Origin: Bowmanella denitrificans
GTDB taxonomy: Bacteria > Pseudomonadota > Gammaproteobacteria > Enterobacterales > Alteromonadaceae
Reading direction: 5' to 3'
DNA length: 64,000 nt
Assembly: GCF_002887595.1 (NCBI RefSeq)
Contig: NZ_PEBU01000001.1
Span: 186,001 to 250,000 of the forward strand
Below the pieces are notes generated by a model, which was not told the origin of the DNA, did not search any database, and was given only the letters and a program-made list of their open reading frames with translations. Positions within the stretch are counted from its first letter, which is position 1. Every line of letters begins with the position of its first letter. A program made the position numbers and the translations under genes. Of this stretch, positions 17,605-26,470 are shown one piece after another.

Positions 17605-19734
17605 ATGCCGAAAACCATTCACGCTTGCCGTTTAAGTGTGCTTTCGTTGGCCATTTTCTCAACATTTACCGCACAAGCAGACTCCCTGTCAGCTGTTGAA
17701 ACCCTGGAAGTCCGGGGGCAAAGGGAAGCCTACCGGGGCGACTTTGACTATCTGAAGTCTCCCGAAGCGATTTTTGAAATCAATTCACAACTTATCGACA
17801 GCACTGGTGCCCAGGGATTAACTCAGGTACTGGATCTGTCTTCGTCTGTTACCAGACAAAACAGTCTGGGTGGACTTTGGGATAGTTTTGCGATCCGTGG
17901 CTTTTTTGGCGATGAAGATGTCCCCAGTGGTTATCTGGTAAACGGCTTCAATGCGGGGCGCGGCTTTTCAGGTCCAAGAGATGTTTCAGGTATAGAGCGG
18001 GTAGAAGTTCTCAAAGGCCCAAAGGCTGCGCTGTTCGGCCGCGGTGAGCCAGGCGGCTCCATTAACCTGATCACCAAAAAGCCGTCTTATGAGTCTGCCA
18101 GTGAACTGACCCTGACGCTCGGCAGTCGTCAGCAAAGACGCGTTGAAGGCGATGTAAATGGCGCTTTGTCGGAGCAGATTGCTGGACGCCTTGTCGGCTT
18201 TTATCAGGAAGAAGACAGTTTCCGGGATACGCTGGAAATAGAGAAGCACGGCGTTTTAGCTGCATTTCGCTATGATCACAGTGACCGCTCCACATGGAGC
18301 TACGAACTGGAATACGCCAAACAGGAAATTCCCTTTGATCGCGGAATTATCGCATTACAGGGCAACTTTGATTTTATGCCGATTGAACGTTTCCTTGGTG
18401 AACCCGGCGACGGGCCAACCACCACTGAGGTTCATGGGCATCAGATTCAATGGCAATATGCGTTCAATGATAACTGGCGGTTAAGCTCCGGACTTGCCTT
18501 CAGGCAGACTGAGCTTGACAGTTTGTCCAGTGACGCCGACGTTTCTCCCAGTCGTCAAAAACTTTACTACGACGGTAAGACACTAACCCGTCAGCATCGT
18601 CAGCGGGCCTACGATACCGATCAATATGTAGGGCGGGTGGAATTGAGCGGTGAACTCAGCACAGGCTCTGTAGTTCACAACATCATGTTGGGTATTGATT
18701 ACGACAGATTCGAATTCGACCGCGATTATCGGGTGGCCCGAGCACCCAGTTTATCTACCATGCCAAGCGACGAGCAGTTATATGCTCTGAACATCCACAA
18801 CCCGGTTTACGGTCAGTTTACTCCGCCAACGCCCTCTCCAGTCACTGTGCGCCAGCAGAATCAATGGGCAACGGGGATATATCTGCAGGATCAGATAACG
18901 CTGACAGATAAGCTGCAACTGCGTGTTGGCGGTCGATTTGATTGGCTGCGACAAACCACAGACGACAGGCTGAGTCAGCAATCCGCCAAACAATCAGAAC
19001 AACACTTCAGCCCACAGTTAGGTCTGGTCTATATGGTTTCTGATAACTGGTCTGTTTATTCCACTTACGGTGAAGGTTACCGTTTGAACTTTGGCACCGA
19101 TCATCAGGGCCAAGGGTTTGAGCCGAACCAGAGCGAATCAAGCGAGATCGGCAGTAAGTGGTCATTGTTCGACAATGACCTTGAGGTGACGCTGGCGTAT
19201 TTTGACAGTGAACAAACTAATATCATTGTTGCAGATATCGAACATCCTGGCTTTGACTCTGCCATTGGTAAAGCCAGCAGTAAAGGGGTTGAGCTGGATA
19301 TCGCAGGTCAACTCCCCGCCGACATTAATGTCTGGTTCTCATACACCTATCTGGATGCACAGGTAGAAAAGGACTCCATCGATACCGGCCTGTATGTTGG
19401 GATAAAAGCGGGTGACGACCTTCTGAATATTCCCGACCACGCAGCCAGTTTGCAACTGAGTCAATATTACAGAGTTTCAGGGCGCCCGCTGACGGTGGGC
19501 ACCGGTCTGCAATACGTTGACGAGCGCCTGGGCCAACGTGGGTCTGATTTCTATCTGCCATCTTATGTCATTGCCAATCTGTTTGCAGAGTATGACATAA
19601 CAGATCGTTGGCAGGTTAAAGCCCAGATCCACAACTTGTTTGATCGCAAACACTTTACCAATTCATACACACAGATGTGGGTACAACCGGGCGAGCCTCG
19701 CCGGATCCAGGTATCAGTATCCTACTATTTATAA
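17605..19734 (+). CDS. TonB-dependent metallophore/siderophore receptor, probably Zur-regulated
   Basis: A 709-aa outer-membrane receptor importing a metal-chelate with TonB-ExbBD energy. A signal peptide (about 27 aa ending AQA) precedes a plug domain (about 50-160) with IRGFFGDED, GIERVEVLKGPKAALFGRGE and PGGSINLITKKP, the typical siderophore-receptor plug. A 22-strand barrel follows, ending in a C-terminal aromatic residue region (VSYYL). ATG 17605 has AAGGA upstream. The Zur-like site in its promoter suggests zinc limitation rather than iron limitation as the signal, so a zincophore receptor (compare Pseudomonas CntO) is a reasonable hypothesis. The DUF1624 gene downstream is probably co-transcribed. 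Confidence 0.9.
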   Translation: MPKTIHACRLSVLSLAIFSTFTAQADSLSAVETLEVRGQREAYRGDFDYLKSPEAIFEINSQLIDSTGAQGLTQVLDLSSSVTRQNSLGGLWDSFAIRGFFGDEDVPSGYLVNGFNAGRGFSGPRDVSGIERVEVLKGPKAALFGRGEPGGSINLITKKPSYESASELTLTLGSRQQRRVEGDVNGALSEQIAGRLVGFYQEEDSFRDTLEIEKHGVLAAFRYDHSDRSTWSYELEYAKQEIPFDRGIIALQGNFDFMPIERFLGEPGDGPTTTEVHGHQIQWQYAFNDNWRLSSGLAFRQTELDSLSSDADVSPSRQKLYYDGKTLTRQHRQRAYDTDQYVGRVELSGELSTGSVVHNIMLGIDYDRFEFDRDYRVARAPSLSTMPSDEQLYALNIHNPVYGQFTPPTPSPVTVRQQNQWATGIYLQDQITLTDKLQLRVGGRFDWLRQTTDDRLSQQSAKQSEQHFSPQLGLVYMVSDNWSVYSTYGEGYRLNFGTDHQGQGFEPNQSESSEIGSKWSLFDNDLEVTLAYFDSEQTNIIVADIEHPGFDSAIGKASSKGVELDIAGQLPADINVWFSYTYLDAQVEKDSIDTGLYVGIKAGDDLLNIPDHAASLQLSQYYRVSGRPLTVGTGLQYVDERLGQRGSDFYLPSYVIANLFAEYDITDRWQVKAQIHNLFDRKHFTNSYTQMWVQPGEPRRIQVSVSYYL

Positions 19735-19743
19735 CCAGACTAA

Positions 19744-19770
19744 AACCGTGGCGTCACTGCCGCCACGGTT
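19744..19770 (+). terminator. Strong hairpin between the TonB receptor and the DUF1624 gene
   Basis: AACCGTGGCG (19744-19753) pairs perfectly with CGCCACGGTT (19761-19770) around a seven-base loop. No T-tract follows; GAGG, the ribosome site of the next gene, comes immediately after. It may therefore act as a partial terminator or an mRNA-end stabiliser that lowers expression of the downstream gene relative to the receptor. Confidence 0.6.
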
Positions 19771-19781
19771 GAGGATTGAGC

Positions 19782-20975
19782 ATGACAACGACGTCTGTGC
19801 CCTTCGGGCAAACAACCAGTAATATCGCCGTTCAACATCAGGCTAAAAGACGATTGGCCAGCATTGACGCCCTGCGTGGTCTGGTGATAGTGATAATGTT
19901 GATTGACCACATCCGTGACATTTTCTTTAATCACCTCAACATCAGCGATCCTGTCGATGCATTGACGACAGAGCCAGAACAATTCATTCTGCGCCTGCTC
20001 AGTTCACTGTGCGCCCCGGTGTTTGTATTGCTAACCGGTATATCGGCTTATCTGTACGGCCTTAATCACAACAAACAGCAGGTGGCCCATTTCCTCTTCA
20101 AACGCGGACTGCTACTTATACTCCTGGAAATCACCCTAATCAGTATTGCCTGGACGGGTTCTGTTCCACCCAGCAAGCTTTATTTACAGGTTATCTGGGT
20201 TATTGGCCTGAGTATGGTCATCATGGCCGGCCTGATTTATCTGCCTAGCCCCGCACAATGGTTGGTGGTGATAGCCGGGATCACGGGCCACAACCTGCTG
20301 GATGCTATCGTTCTTACTCCGGACCACGGCATGCATACCTTATGGGCTATCTTACATCAGCGGGATTGGTTGCAGATCACCGATACCCTGAGCGCGCGCA
20401 CCAGTTACCCTCTCCTGCCCTGGCCGTCGGTCATGCTGCTGGGTTATCTCCTCGGCGGCTGGTTTAAGCCAGAGGTCATCCCATCAGATCGCCAAACACG
20501 GCTAATCAAACTAGGGCTGGCGTTACTTGCCGCCTTTGCGATGATTCGCGCGCTCAATGTCTATGGCGACGCCCCCTGGTTTACGGGTGAACATGCCAGC
20601 ATCACGATAATGAGCTTTCTGGCCCTGACAAAATACCCACCCTCACTGCTTTTCATCGCCTTCACCCTGGGGGTCGGCCTGATCGTTCTGGCCTGTTTAG
20701 AACGTTGGCAGGACAGGCGTATCCTCCAGCCATTGGTAGACTTTGGCAGTGCGCCAATGTTTTTCTATATCCTCCATCTTTACTGCATCGGTATCAGTTA
20801 CTTGTTGTGCATTCGCATATTTGGCCGTAACTACGGTAATCAATACGGGTTTGAGCACCTGTGGCAGCTGTGGATGATGTTTTTTGCCCTGATCTTTCCA
20901 CTTTACTTTGCCACGCGCTGGTTTGGTCGTCTGAAACAAAGGCGCAGAGATATTCGCTGGTTAAAGTACTTCTGA
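19782..20975 (+). CDS. DUF1624 / heparan-alpha-glucosaminide N-acetyltransferase-like membrane protein
   Basis: A 397-aa polytopic inner-membrane protein with about nine to ten hydrophobic segments. The N-terminal signature (RRLASIDALRGLVIVIMLID followed by H) is that of the DUF1624/HGSNAT-like acyltransferase family, in which an early Asp-His pair is conserved. Such proteins are thought to move acetyl groups across the membrane to sugars, but bacterial substrates are unknown. ATG 19782 is chosen over the TTG six bases upstream because GAGG at 19771 gives normal spacing only for the ATG. It follows the Zur-linked receptor after 47 bases and a hairpin. A link to metallophore modification is possible but unproven. 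Confidence 0.8.
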   Translation: MTTTSVPFGQTTSNIAVQHQAKRRLASIDALRGLVIVIMLIDHIRDIFFNHLNISDPVDALTTEPEQFILRLLSSLCAPVFVLLTGISAYLYGLNHNKQQVAHFLFKRGLLLILLEITLISIAWTGSVPPSKLYLQVIWVIGLSMVIMAGLIYLPSPAQWLVVIAGITGHNLLDAIVLTPDHGMHTLWAILHQRDWLQITDTLSARTSYPLLPWPSVMLLGYLLGGWFKPEVIPSDRQTRLIKLGLALLAAFAMIRALNVYGDAPWFTGEHASITIMSFLALTKYPPSLLFIAFTLGVGLIVLACLERWQDRRILQPLVDFGSAPMFFYILHLYCIGISYLLCIRIFGRNYGNQYGFEHLWQLWMMFFALIFPLYFATRWFGRLKQRRRDIRWLKYF

Positions 20976-20983
20976 GCGCCTAT

Positions 20984-21006
20984 GGGCTCGTCAGAAAGAT
21001 GAGCCC
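20984..21006. terminator. Hairpin between convergent genes, possible bidirectional terminator
   Basis: GGGCTC (20984-20989) and GAGCCC (21001-21006) pair, with a further TC/GA pair extending the stem inwards around AGAAA. It lies 8 bases after the DUF1624 stop and 35 bases from the end of the converging SLOG gene. The T-tract is weak (GCTTT). Confidence 0.5.
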
Positions 21007-21041
21007 GCTTTAAACGAAAGATAAACAGCCCTAAGTCACCG

Positions 21042-22949
21042 CTAACGTCTTGCCAAATCGCTTTCGGCCTCCGACAAATTCCACTCCGCATGCTCCTGCA
21101 TGGCTTCGTTGGCGAGTTCCGTCAGCAGTTTATCGGTTTGTGCTTTAGTCAGGCTTTGGGCCAATAAAAACTGCGCCCGCTTATAAAATACCTGCATATG
21201 CGCGAACCCCGCGCTGGCGAAACGGTAGTTGGCCAGTTCCACCCACAGGGCAATAACACCACCCAGCATCACTAAAAACTGCACGGCCAACATCACCCCG
21301 GTGTCCCATTCGCACCATAACCAGGGCAAAAAGCCGTTAGACAGTTGATTAAGCTCACAGCGGTTAACGTTGCCGGCAAAGTTATCCAGCGGGTACTGCC
21401 ACAACAGCCAGCCATGCACCAGCCACATCATTACACCCAGCATTACCGCAGCGATAAGCAATTGGTAAGACATGCGATTGAAGGTCTGCATCGCCAATTT
21501 CGGCTGTTTGTTAATCCAGCGTATTTTGCTTTCACGAGTGGTTTTCAGTTTGCTGTCCAGATAGCGAATTTGCCCCCCTATCCACTGCTCTTTCACCCGT
21601 TCAAGGTTGCCCTGGTAGCCGTTCTGGAATGTCTGGCGATCTTGCCACCAGACCATCTCGCCCAGTGCATTGGCCTGACTAACCAGCGGAAAACTGCTGC
21701 GATAGCGCCGCGGCAGCATGGGCGGTAAAGACGGTGGCACATCAGCAAGATTCAGGTAGCCGCGTAAGCGCAGGGATTCGGCCACCATACGATTGAGCTG
21801 ATAGCGCCATTTCAGCCTGGCCATTTTGGCCCCAAGGATAATAAAAAACGTCACGCCTACCACCACTAGTACTGCGCCTATGATAATGAGCCCGCTAAGG
21901 GTATTGAGCAGGTTAGACACGGTTTCGTAGGCCAGCAGACCTAAGAAGGCAAACACCATAAAGAGCAACAGCTGCGCTCTATAGCGGCTTTGCGCCTTGA
22001 GCGCCACCTTATCGGCCTTGGAGAAAATAGCACAGCGCCCGGCCAGCCCCTCACCGAGCAGCGCGTCGTCGCTACAATCGCCTTGCATTGGTTCAGCATT
22101 AAACTGCTTCAGTTGTCGCACCAGCGCCACAAACTCCTCACTCAGGCTCGAAGATAACGGTGACGATTGCGCAGACGGGTGACTATGACAGAGGTAAACC
22201 GTTGCCTGCTCTGGGGCATCCGGGGCGAGGCGTTGAAAACCAGCAGTCAGATGCTCAGCAGAGTTTTCTGCTGTGCGCTCCACCAGAATATGTTGCAGCA
22301 CCCCACCCTGCAGGCCATCAAAATAGCCAACGGGTTGCAAACCAGGGTGAACCTTGTCGGTGCAAACGCCGGGCATGCCGCACTTAAACTTAACCACATC
22401 AGCAGTGCCGCCAACGCTATCGCTATCTTGGCCATCCCACAGCGTCAGCAATACATTGCTGTAACGGCTTAAAAATGCGCCCTGGTTAAGGTATAGCTGA
22501 CTGCGGCTTTCGCCATAGTTAAGGTCGGTATAGGCACTAAGCCGTTCCTCATCAGACATATTTGCCGTGGTAACGATCAGATTGTGCTGGTATTTGTTCA
22601 GGTAATAATCAAACTTGGTTTGCCAGGCCGGTTCAGTACCTGCGAAATCGGCCCTAAAGTACTCCTCGGGCATAGGCAGAACCGGGATCACATCGCAGTT
22701 ACCGGTATACCAGTCAGGCTCCCCTTCCATCAAGGCTTCGACAGCATCAATGGCGAGTAAATCCGGTCCGCTCGCCATGCCGGTCAGCAGCCAGATGGGG
22801 GTCTGCTCCCCAACCTGTGCCCGCCAGTGCTTTAGTGCAGTTATAATAGCCTGAACGATCAGACTTTCATCGGCATTGCCATTGCTATCCCGCAGCAGGG
22901 CATTGCGGTGGCCGCTAACACCAATCAACAAGGGCATACGATGCTTCAT
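21042..22949 (-). CDS. SLOG-like nucleotide-sensor domain protein with four membrane segments
   Basis: A 635-aa protein. Residues 1-230 resemble the SLOG (SMF/DprA-LOG) Rossmann superfamily: IGVSGHR at 9-15, LLTGMASGPD at 54-63, VLPMPEEYFRADF near 90-102, and a nucleotide-loop-like GGTADVV at 180-186. Four hydrophobic segments follow as two pairs (about 325-346, 352-372, 496-514, 551-572). Between them are segments such as LNRMVAESLRLRGYL reminiscent of SLATT-type membrane effectors. SLOG domains sense NAD-derived or other nucleotides in Thoeris and related systems. Its ATG overlaps the stop of the upstream TIR gene by one base (TAATG), so the two are made together. The pair looks like a TIR signal-maker plus membrane effector; function is inference. 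Confidence 0.75.
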   Translation of the reverse strand: MKHRMPLLIGVSGHRNALLRDSNGNADESLIVQAIITALKHWRAQVGEQTPIWLLTGMASGPDLLAIDAVEALMEGEPDWYTGNCDVIPVLPMPEEYFRADFAGTEPAWQTKFDYYLNKYQHNLIVTTANMSDEERLSAYTDLNYGESRSQLYLNQGAFLSRYSNVLLTLWDGQDSDSVGGTADVVKFKCGMPGVCTDKVHPGLQPVGYFDGLQGGVLQHILVERTAENSAEHLTAGFQRLAPDAPEQATVYLCHSHPSAQSSPLSSSLSEEFVALVRQLKQFNAEPMQGDCSDDALLGEGLAGRCAIFSKADKVALKAQSRYRAQLLLFMVFAFLGLLAYETVSNLLNTLSGLIIIGAVLVVVGVTFFIILGAKMARLKWRYQLNRMVAESLRLRGYLNLADVPPSLPPMLPRRYRSSFPLVSQANALGEMVWWQDRQTFQNGYQGNLERVKEQWIGGQIRYLDSKLKTTRESKIRWINKQPKLAMQTFNRMSYQLLIAAVMLGVMMWLVHGWLLWQYPLDNFAGNVNRCELNQLSNGFLPWLWCEWDTGVMLAVQFLVMLGGVIALWVELANYRFASAGFAHMQVFYKRAQFLLAQSLTKAQTDKLLTELANEAMQEHAEWNLSEAESDLARR

Positions 22950-24979
22950 TACTGGTAAGGAACCTTATAAACGACAGTGTCAGACAGAGATCCATCTATC
23001 CATTTCAACTGAATAAACAAAGGCCCTACTGGCCAAGAAAACTTCACGATCGGTGATGTTCGCGTTGCCTCTCGCTTTTTCCAGTTAGGATTGACCGTGA
23101 ATGCCGAGGGTTTTGCTAAACGGTCCAGCAGCGAAACAGTGCCGGTATTCACCGGGGTGCCAAAAGACAAGCTGCTTCTGGGTTTAGCCGCCGCACTGGC
23201 TTGCGCTTCTGCATACAAAGGTTGGCGCCGGGACTCCATCTGGGCAGTCAATGGCGAAAGATCATCATGGCTAATAGAGAACATCTCACGCGCATCCAGG
23301 CCGATGAAGATATCGTCTATACCATCGATTTCCTTCTGCCCTGCGCTCATCCACTTGAAGTGACACTCATTCGGCTGGCATTCAATCAACGACTGGGGGT
23401 TATTCTTCAGTGCGTCAATTCGCGCAGTCTGCTGCGTTTGAGCCAGATTCAACTGGTAACTATAGCGACTCGACTTGCCACTTTCGTCCACATAGATAAG
23501 GTCTAATTCAGAAACATCTTCCAGCATCGTTTTAGTGATCTTGTCGGCGTAAAACAAGCCATCACTTTGTTGCATGGCATTGTTCACCCCAGCGTAGACA
23601 CTCCAGCTGATGTGGTTGATATCAGCACCACTCAATGGCACCAGCATATAATTCAGCATATTGAAATCACTGGATAAAAACAGCGCTGGTGCTGAAGGGT
23701 CACGGCTGGTCAGGCGTACCACCTTAACTGCGGCGCCCTGCGGTTTCAAAGTATGAATATTGCCTTGTTCGCCATCATTAAAATGCAAGCGGTAGTAAAT
23801 CTCCTCTGCTTGTCTGGGCAGCAGAACCAGCAGTTCCTGTTTGTCATTAACCCGCGCCAACAGTTCTCCCTCGGTCTTTAACGGGTTTAAATATAGGATG
23901 TCGGTTAATTGGTCTTTGTTCGTGCCAAAACTAATACGCTCTATAATAGGTTGCAGCGCCTTGAGCGACTCACCCTGACCAAGCGAACCAAACTGACAGA
24001 GAGGAAAACCTGCCGCATAGGCGAGTGCCTTATAGCAGGATAAACGCCCTTCTAATTGCTGTTTACGTTTGGCTATTTTTTCGGCCTGCTTTGCCCCCAG
24101 CATTTTCTGCATTTGCGGTAAAGCAAAGGTCATGGGTTCACTGCTGAGGGAGCCATTTAAGTCACGTACGGTTACGGTAACTTCACTGGGTATGGGATAC
24201 GCCATGTCCACTTCGGTTTGCGCCAATACCAGCATCTGAACAGATTCGGTTCGCTGCCCGCTGTCAAACTCGTAAATAAATTCATATTGTTTGTTGGCAA
24301 CAGTAGCGCTGGACATCAGCCCCATACCTGTTGCCCGCAATCTAAGCAGTACGGGGCCATTGCTGTAACTTTCCTCGACCGTTGCAGCAAAATCGTCGGC
24401 CTGCAGTTCCCGAATGTCGGCGATGGGGGTTGGCATTCCTGCCTTATAGAACCATTCCCACACTGAGAACAGCACAAAAGCCAGCACGGCCAGCGCCGCA
24501 ACCATGCCCACCATGTTCTTTTTAAAAGGGAAGCGCTTAGGTTTTAATGAAACATGCAGTTCTTTGTTTTCCAGTTTGGCAACGATGGCATCTACCATCT
24601 CGTCTAATCTGGCATCCACTGCGTCAAACCATTGCGAGCTGCGCAGAAACCATTCAAGCTGTGCACCATCGGTGGCATCCAGTTTCATGGGGAAGATTGG
24701 GATCTGCTTTTCAAAGGCAATATCCAGTTCATTACGCACATGACGACTCTGATTGGCATCAGCGGTAAGTAACAACAATACACAACGGGACTGGGCAATC
24801 ACCCGCGGAATGGTCAGGCTGTAATCATTCCCCGAGTGAAATAAATCCCGGACCGCGATCCAGCAACGGTAGCCCTTGGCTTCCAGTTCACTGACTAATT
24901 CCCTGGCTCTGCGTTCGTCTTTACTCGAATAACTGATAAACACGTCATAACTTGGGTTGGTGCCGGTAGTAGCTGCCAT
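22949..24979 (-). CDS. TIR-domain protein with membrane segment and large exported domain
   Basis: A 676-aa protein. Residues about 11-135 are a bacterial TIR domain (YDVFISYSSKDERR, RCWIAVRDLF, SRCVLLLLTADANQS), with Glu84 in HVRNELDIAF at the position of the catalytic Glu of NADase or cyclase TIRs. A basic stretch (LKPKRFPFKKN) precedes one membrane segment at about 157-175. The remaining 500 residues would be periplasmic and match nothing I recognise; they contain a Lys/Gln-rich helix near 290-312. ATG 24977-24979 has AGAGA upstream. It is translationally coupled to the SLOG-membrane gene and divergent from a Cys-rich gene. The topology suggests an envelope sensor driving cytoplasmic TIR activity. 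Confidence 0.88.
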   Translation of the reverse strand: MAATTGTNPSYDVFISYSSKDERRARELVSELEAKGYRCWIAVRDLFHSGNDYSLTIPRVIAQSRCVLLLLTADANQSRHVRNELDIAFEKQIPIFPMKLDATDGAQLEWFLRSSQWFDAVDARLDEMVDAIVAKLENKELHVSLKPKRFPFKKNMVGMVAALAVLAFVLFSVWEWFYKAGMPTPIADIRELQADDFAATVEESYSNGPVLLRLRATGMGLMSSATVANKQYEFIYEFDSGQRTESVQMLVLAQTEVDMAYPIPSEVTVTVRDLNGSLSSEPMTFALPQMQKMLGAKQAEKIAKRKQQLEGRLSCYKALAYAAGFPLCQFGSLGQGESLKALQPIIERISFGTNKDQLTDILYLNPLKTEGELLARVNDKQELLVLLPRQAEEIYYRLHFNDGEQGNIHTLKPQGAAVKVVRLTSRDPSAPALFLSSDFNMLNYMLVPLSGADINHISWSVYAGVNNAMQQSDGLFYADKITKTMLEDVSELDLIYVDESGKSSRYSYQLNLAQTQQTARIDALKNNPQSLIECQPNECHFKWMSAGQKEIDGIDDIFIGLDAREMFSISHDDLSPLTAQMESRRQPLYAEAQASAAAKPRSSLSFGTPVNTGTVSLLDRLAKPSAFTVNPNWKKREATRTSPIVKFSWPVGPLFIQLKWIDGSLSDTVVYKVPYQ

Positions 24980-25121
24980 GGCCTGTTTCTCTTATTAACG
25001 AAGCTTGTTGCTCATAAAACACGGAGCACAATTATTAACCTATTTTTTCTTACTTGTCAGTTAAGACTATGATATTTATAAAAGAAGTAAGTGAGTTCTG
25101 CGCTCTTATTGAGAGATAAGC

Positions 25122-26210
25122 ATGTTCCGTGCGCTATGTGATACTTGCCATGACAGCTTTTTGTTGGAAAATCTGCTGGACTGCGAGTGTGGCCGCTCGC
25201 TGTGTTATAGATGCCTGGCCCAACATTTAACTGAGACCGGGCACCAACAACGCTCAGACGTTCACAGACATACCCACAATGAAAGGGATATGCGCCGCAT
25301 TTTTGACCGCGAAACGTCGCAACGCTTCTTCGACATACTGCAAAGTGCACCGGACGTCAGCCGGTTCGGTTGTATGATTTGTGAGCATAGCTACAGTGGC
25401 AGGGTAAAACTCAGTCCTGACGGCCGCTTCTTCAGATTTACCATCCAGTTTGACGAGTATCAGCACTGCCTGGCAGAAAATCAGCAAAACAAGTCAGCGG
25501 CCATAACACAGTTAATCCAAGCGCAGCTTGCTAAAATAAGCATGCTTAACGCCCTGCCAGCACGATTTAGCCATGCTCCACCGCTATTTTGCACCAGCAC
25601 AGATAACTGGCAGTCGCCAACAGACAGCCTGGTGGCCAATCTGCTCCAACAGCTTGGTCTGGCTGCTAATGAATATTTAGCGATGCAACTTCCGCTAGCC
25701 TTTTATGATGCAGTGACCTTGCTCGCCATAGCTAAAAAATCCCACCCTGGCAGTAACAGTTGGCGCTACGTTTTGGCCTGTCAGGGCGACGTCTATATAT
25801 TGAATGGCTTGGCCGCCCCCATTATTGCAGTTAACCGTAAAGTGTCACTACGCTTGCGTCCTTCGCAAGCGCTTGATTATCTGAGCTTCTTCAGCTTTTT
25901 CAGCCAGGGTGAACAGGGCAGTTTCTTTATTGTCACCCGTCCTGAACAATGCGCGCTGCCGGAAGTATTAAGCAAGGAAAAAGACAGGGAACTGCACTTC
26001 GATACCGGCATTGAGCAATATTACTTCACTCCTGAGGTCACCGAACAAGCACAGAACGGCAACTACCAGGTTCGGGCATTAGTCTGTTATGGCGATTCAT
26101 TGTTTGACGGGTTGTTCAGCATCAACCCAAACGGGGCAATAAAAATGATTAACGAGCAGCTACTGGCATCCCACCTTCCCTACCCTTTATCTATTTGTTT
26201 AACCCCCTGA
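25122..26210 (+). CDS. Uncharacterised protein with N-terminal Cys-rich (B-box/RING-like) finger
   Basis: A 362-aa protein of unknown family. Its first 50 residues hold a dense metal-ligand pattern: Cys6, Cys9, Cys21, Cys23, Cys28, Cys31, His35, His41 and further histidines (HRHTH). This would form a cross-brace or treble-clef finger resembling a B-box or RING. A second CxxC (GCMICEHSYSG) lies near 85-88. The remainder is soluble mixed alpha/beta without a catalytic motif I can identify. It diverges from the TIR gene across 142 bases, so it may be a regulator or partner of the TIR-SLOG pair. Zinc binding and partnership are inference. Confidence 0.7.
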   Translation: MFRALCDTCHDSFLLENLLDCECGRSLCYRCLAQHLTETGHQQRSDVHRHTHNERDMRRIFDRETSQRFFDILQSAPDVSRFGCMICEHSYSGRVKLSPDGRFFRFTIQFDEYQHCLAENQQNKSAAITQLIQAQLAKISMLNALPARFSHAPPLFCTSTDNWQSPTDSLVANLLQQLGLAANEYLAMQLPLAFYDAVTLLAIAKKSHPGSNSWRYVLACQGDVYILNGLAAPIIAVNRKVSLRLRPSQALDYLSFFSFFSQGEQGSFFIVTRPEQCALPEVLSKEKDRELHFDTGIEQYYFTPEVTEQAQNGNYQVRALVCYGDSLFDGLFSINPNGAIKMINEQLLASHLPYPLSICLTP

Positions 26211-26300
26211 CTTTGCGATGGGAAGGCGGGTTGTGTTTTCACAGCAAGATATAAATGGTTATGCACTCGCCTATACAAACAGGACTATGGGGAGCGTTTG

Positions 26301-26470
26301 TTTAGTGCTTTTACGCTGAACTATTTGCCGTTCTAATCAGAGCATTCGGCTTGTTCCAACCAGGCTGATTGCTCCGCATCGCTTAAGCCATCTGGCATAG
26401 GTATAACGCAAACGGCAGTGTCATTGTCTACCATTCCCAGCAGTACCCTTGAGCCGCTGGTGATTCCTTC
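26301..26470. repeat. Left copy of an imperfect 170-bp direct repeat bounding the restriction-modification segment
   Basis: This segment covers the last 46 codons of the small exported-protein gene plus 32 bases beyond its stop. A second copy lies at 31884-32054 in the same orientation, differing by about six to eight substitutions and one indel (roughly 95% identity by eye). Everything between the copies is accessory DNA. Confidence 0.9.
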
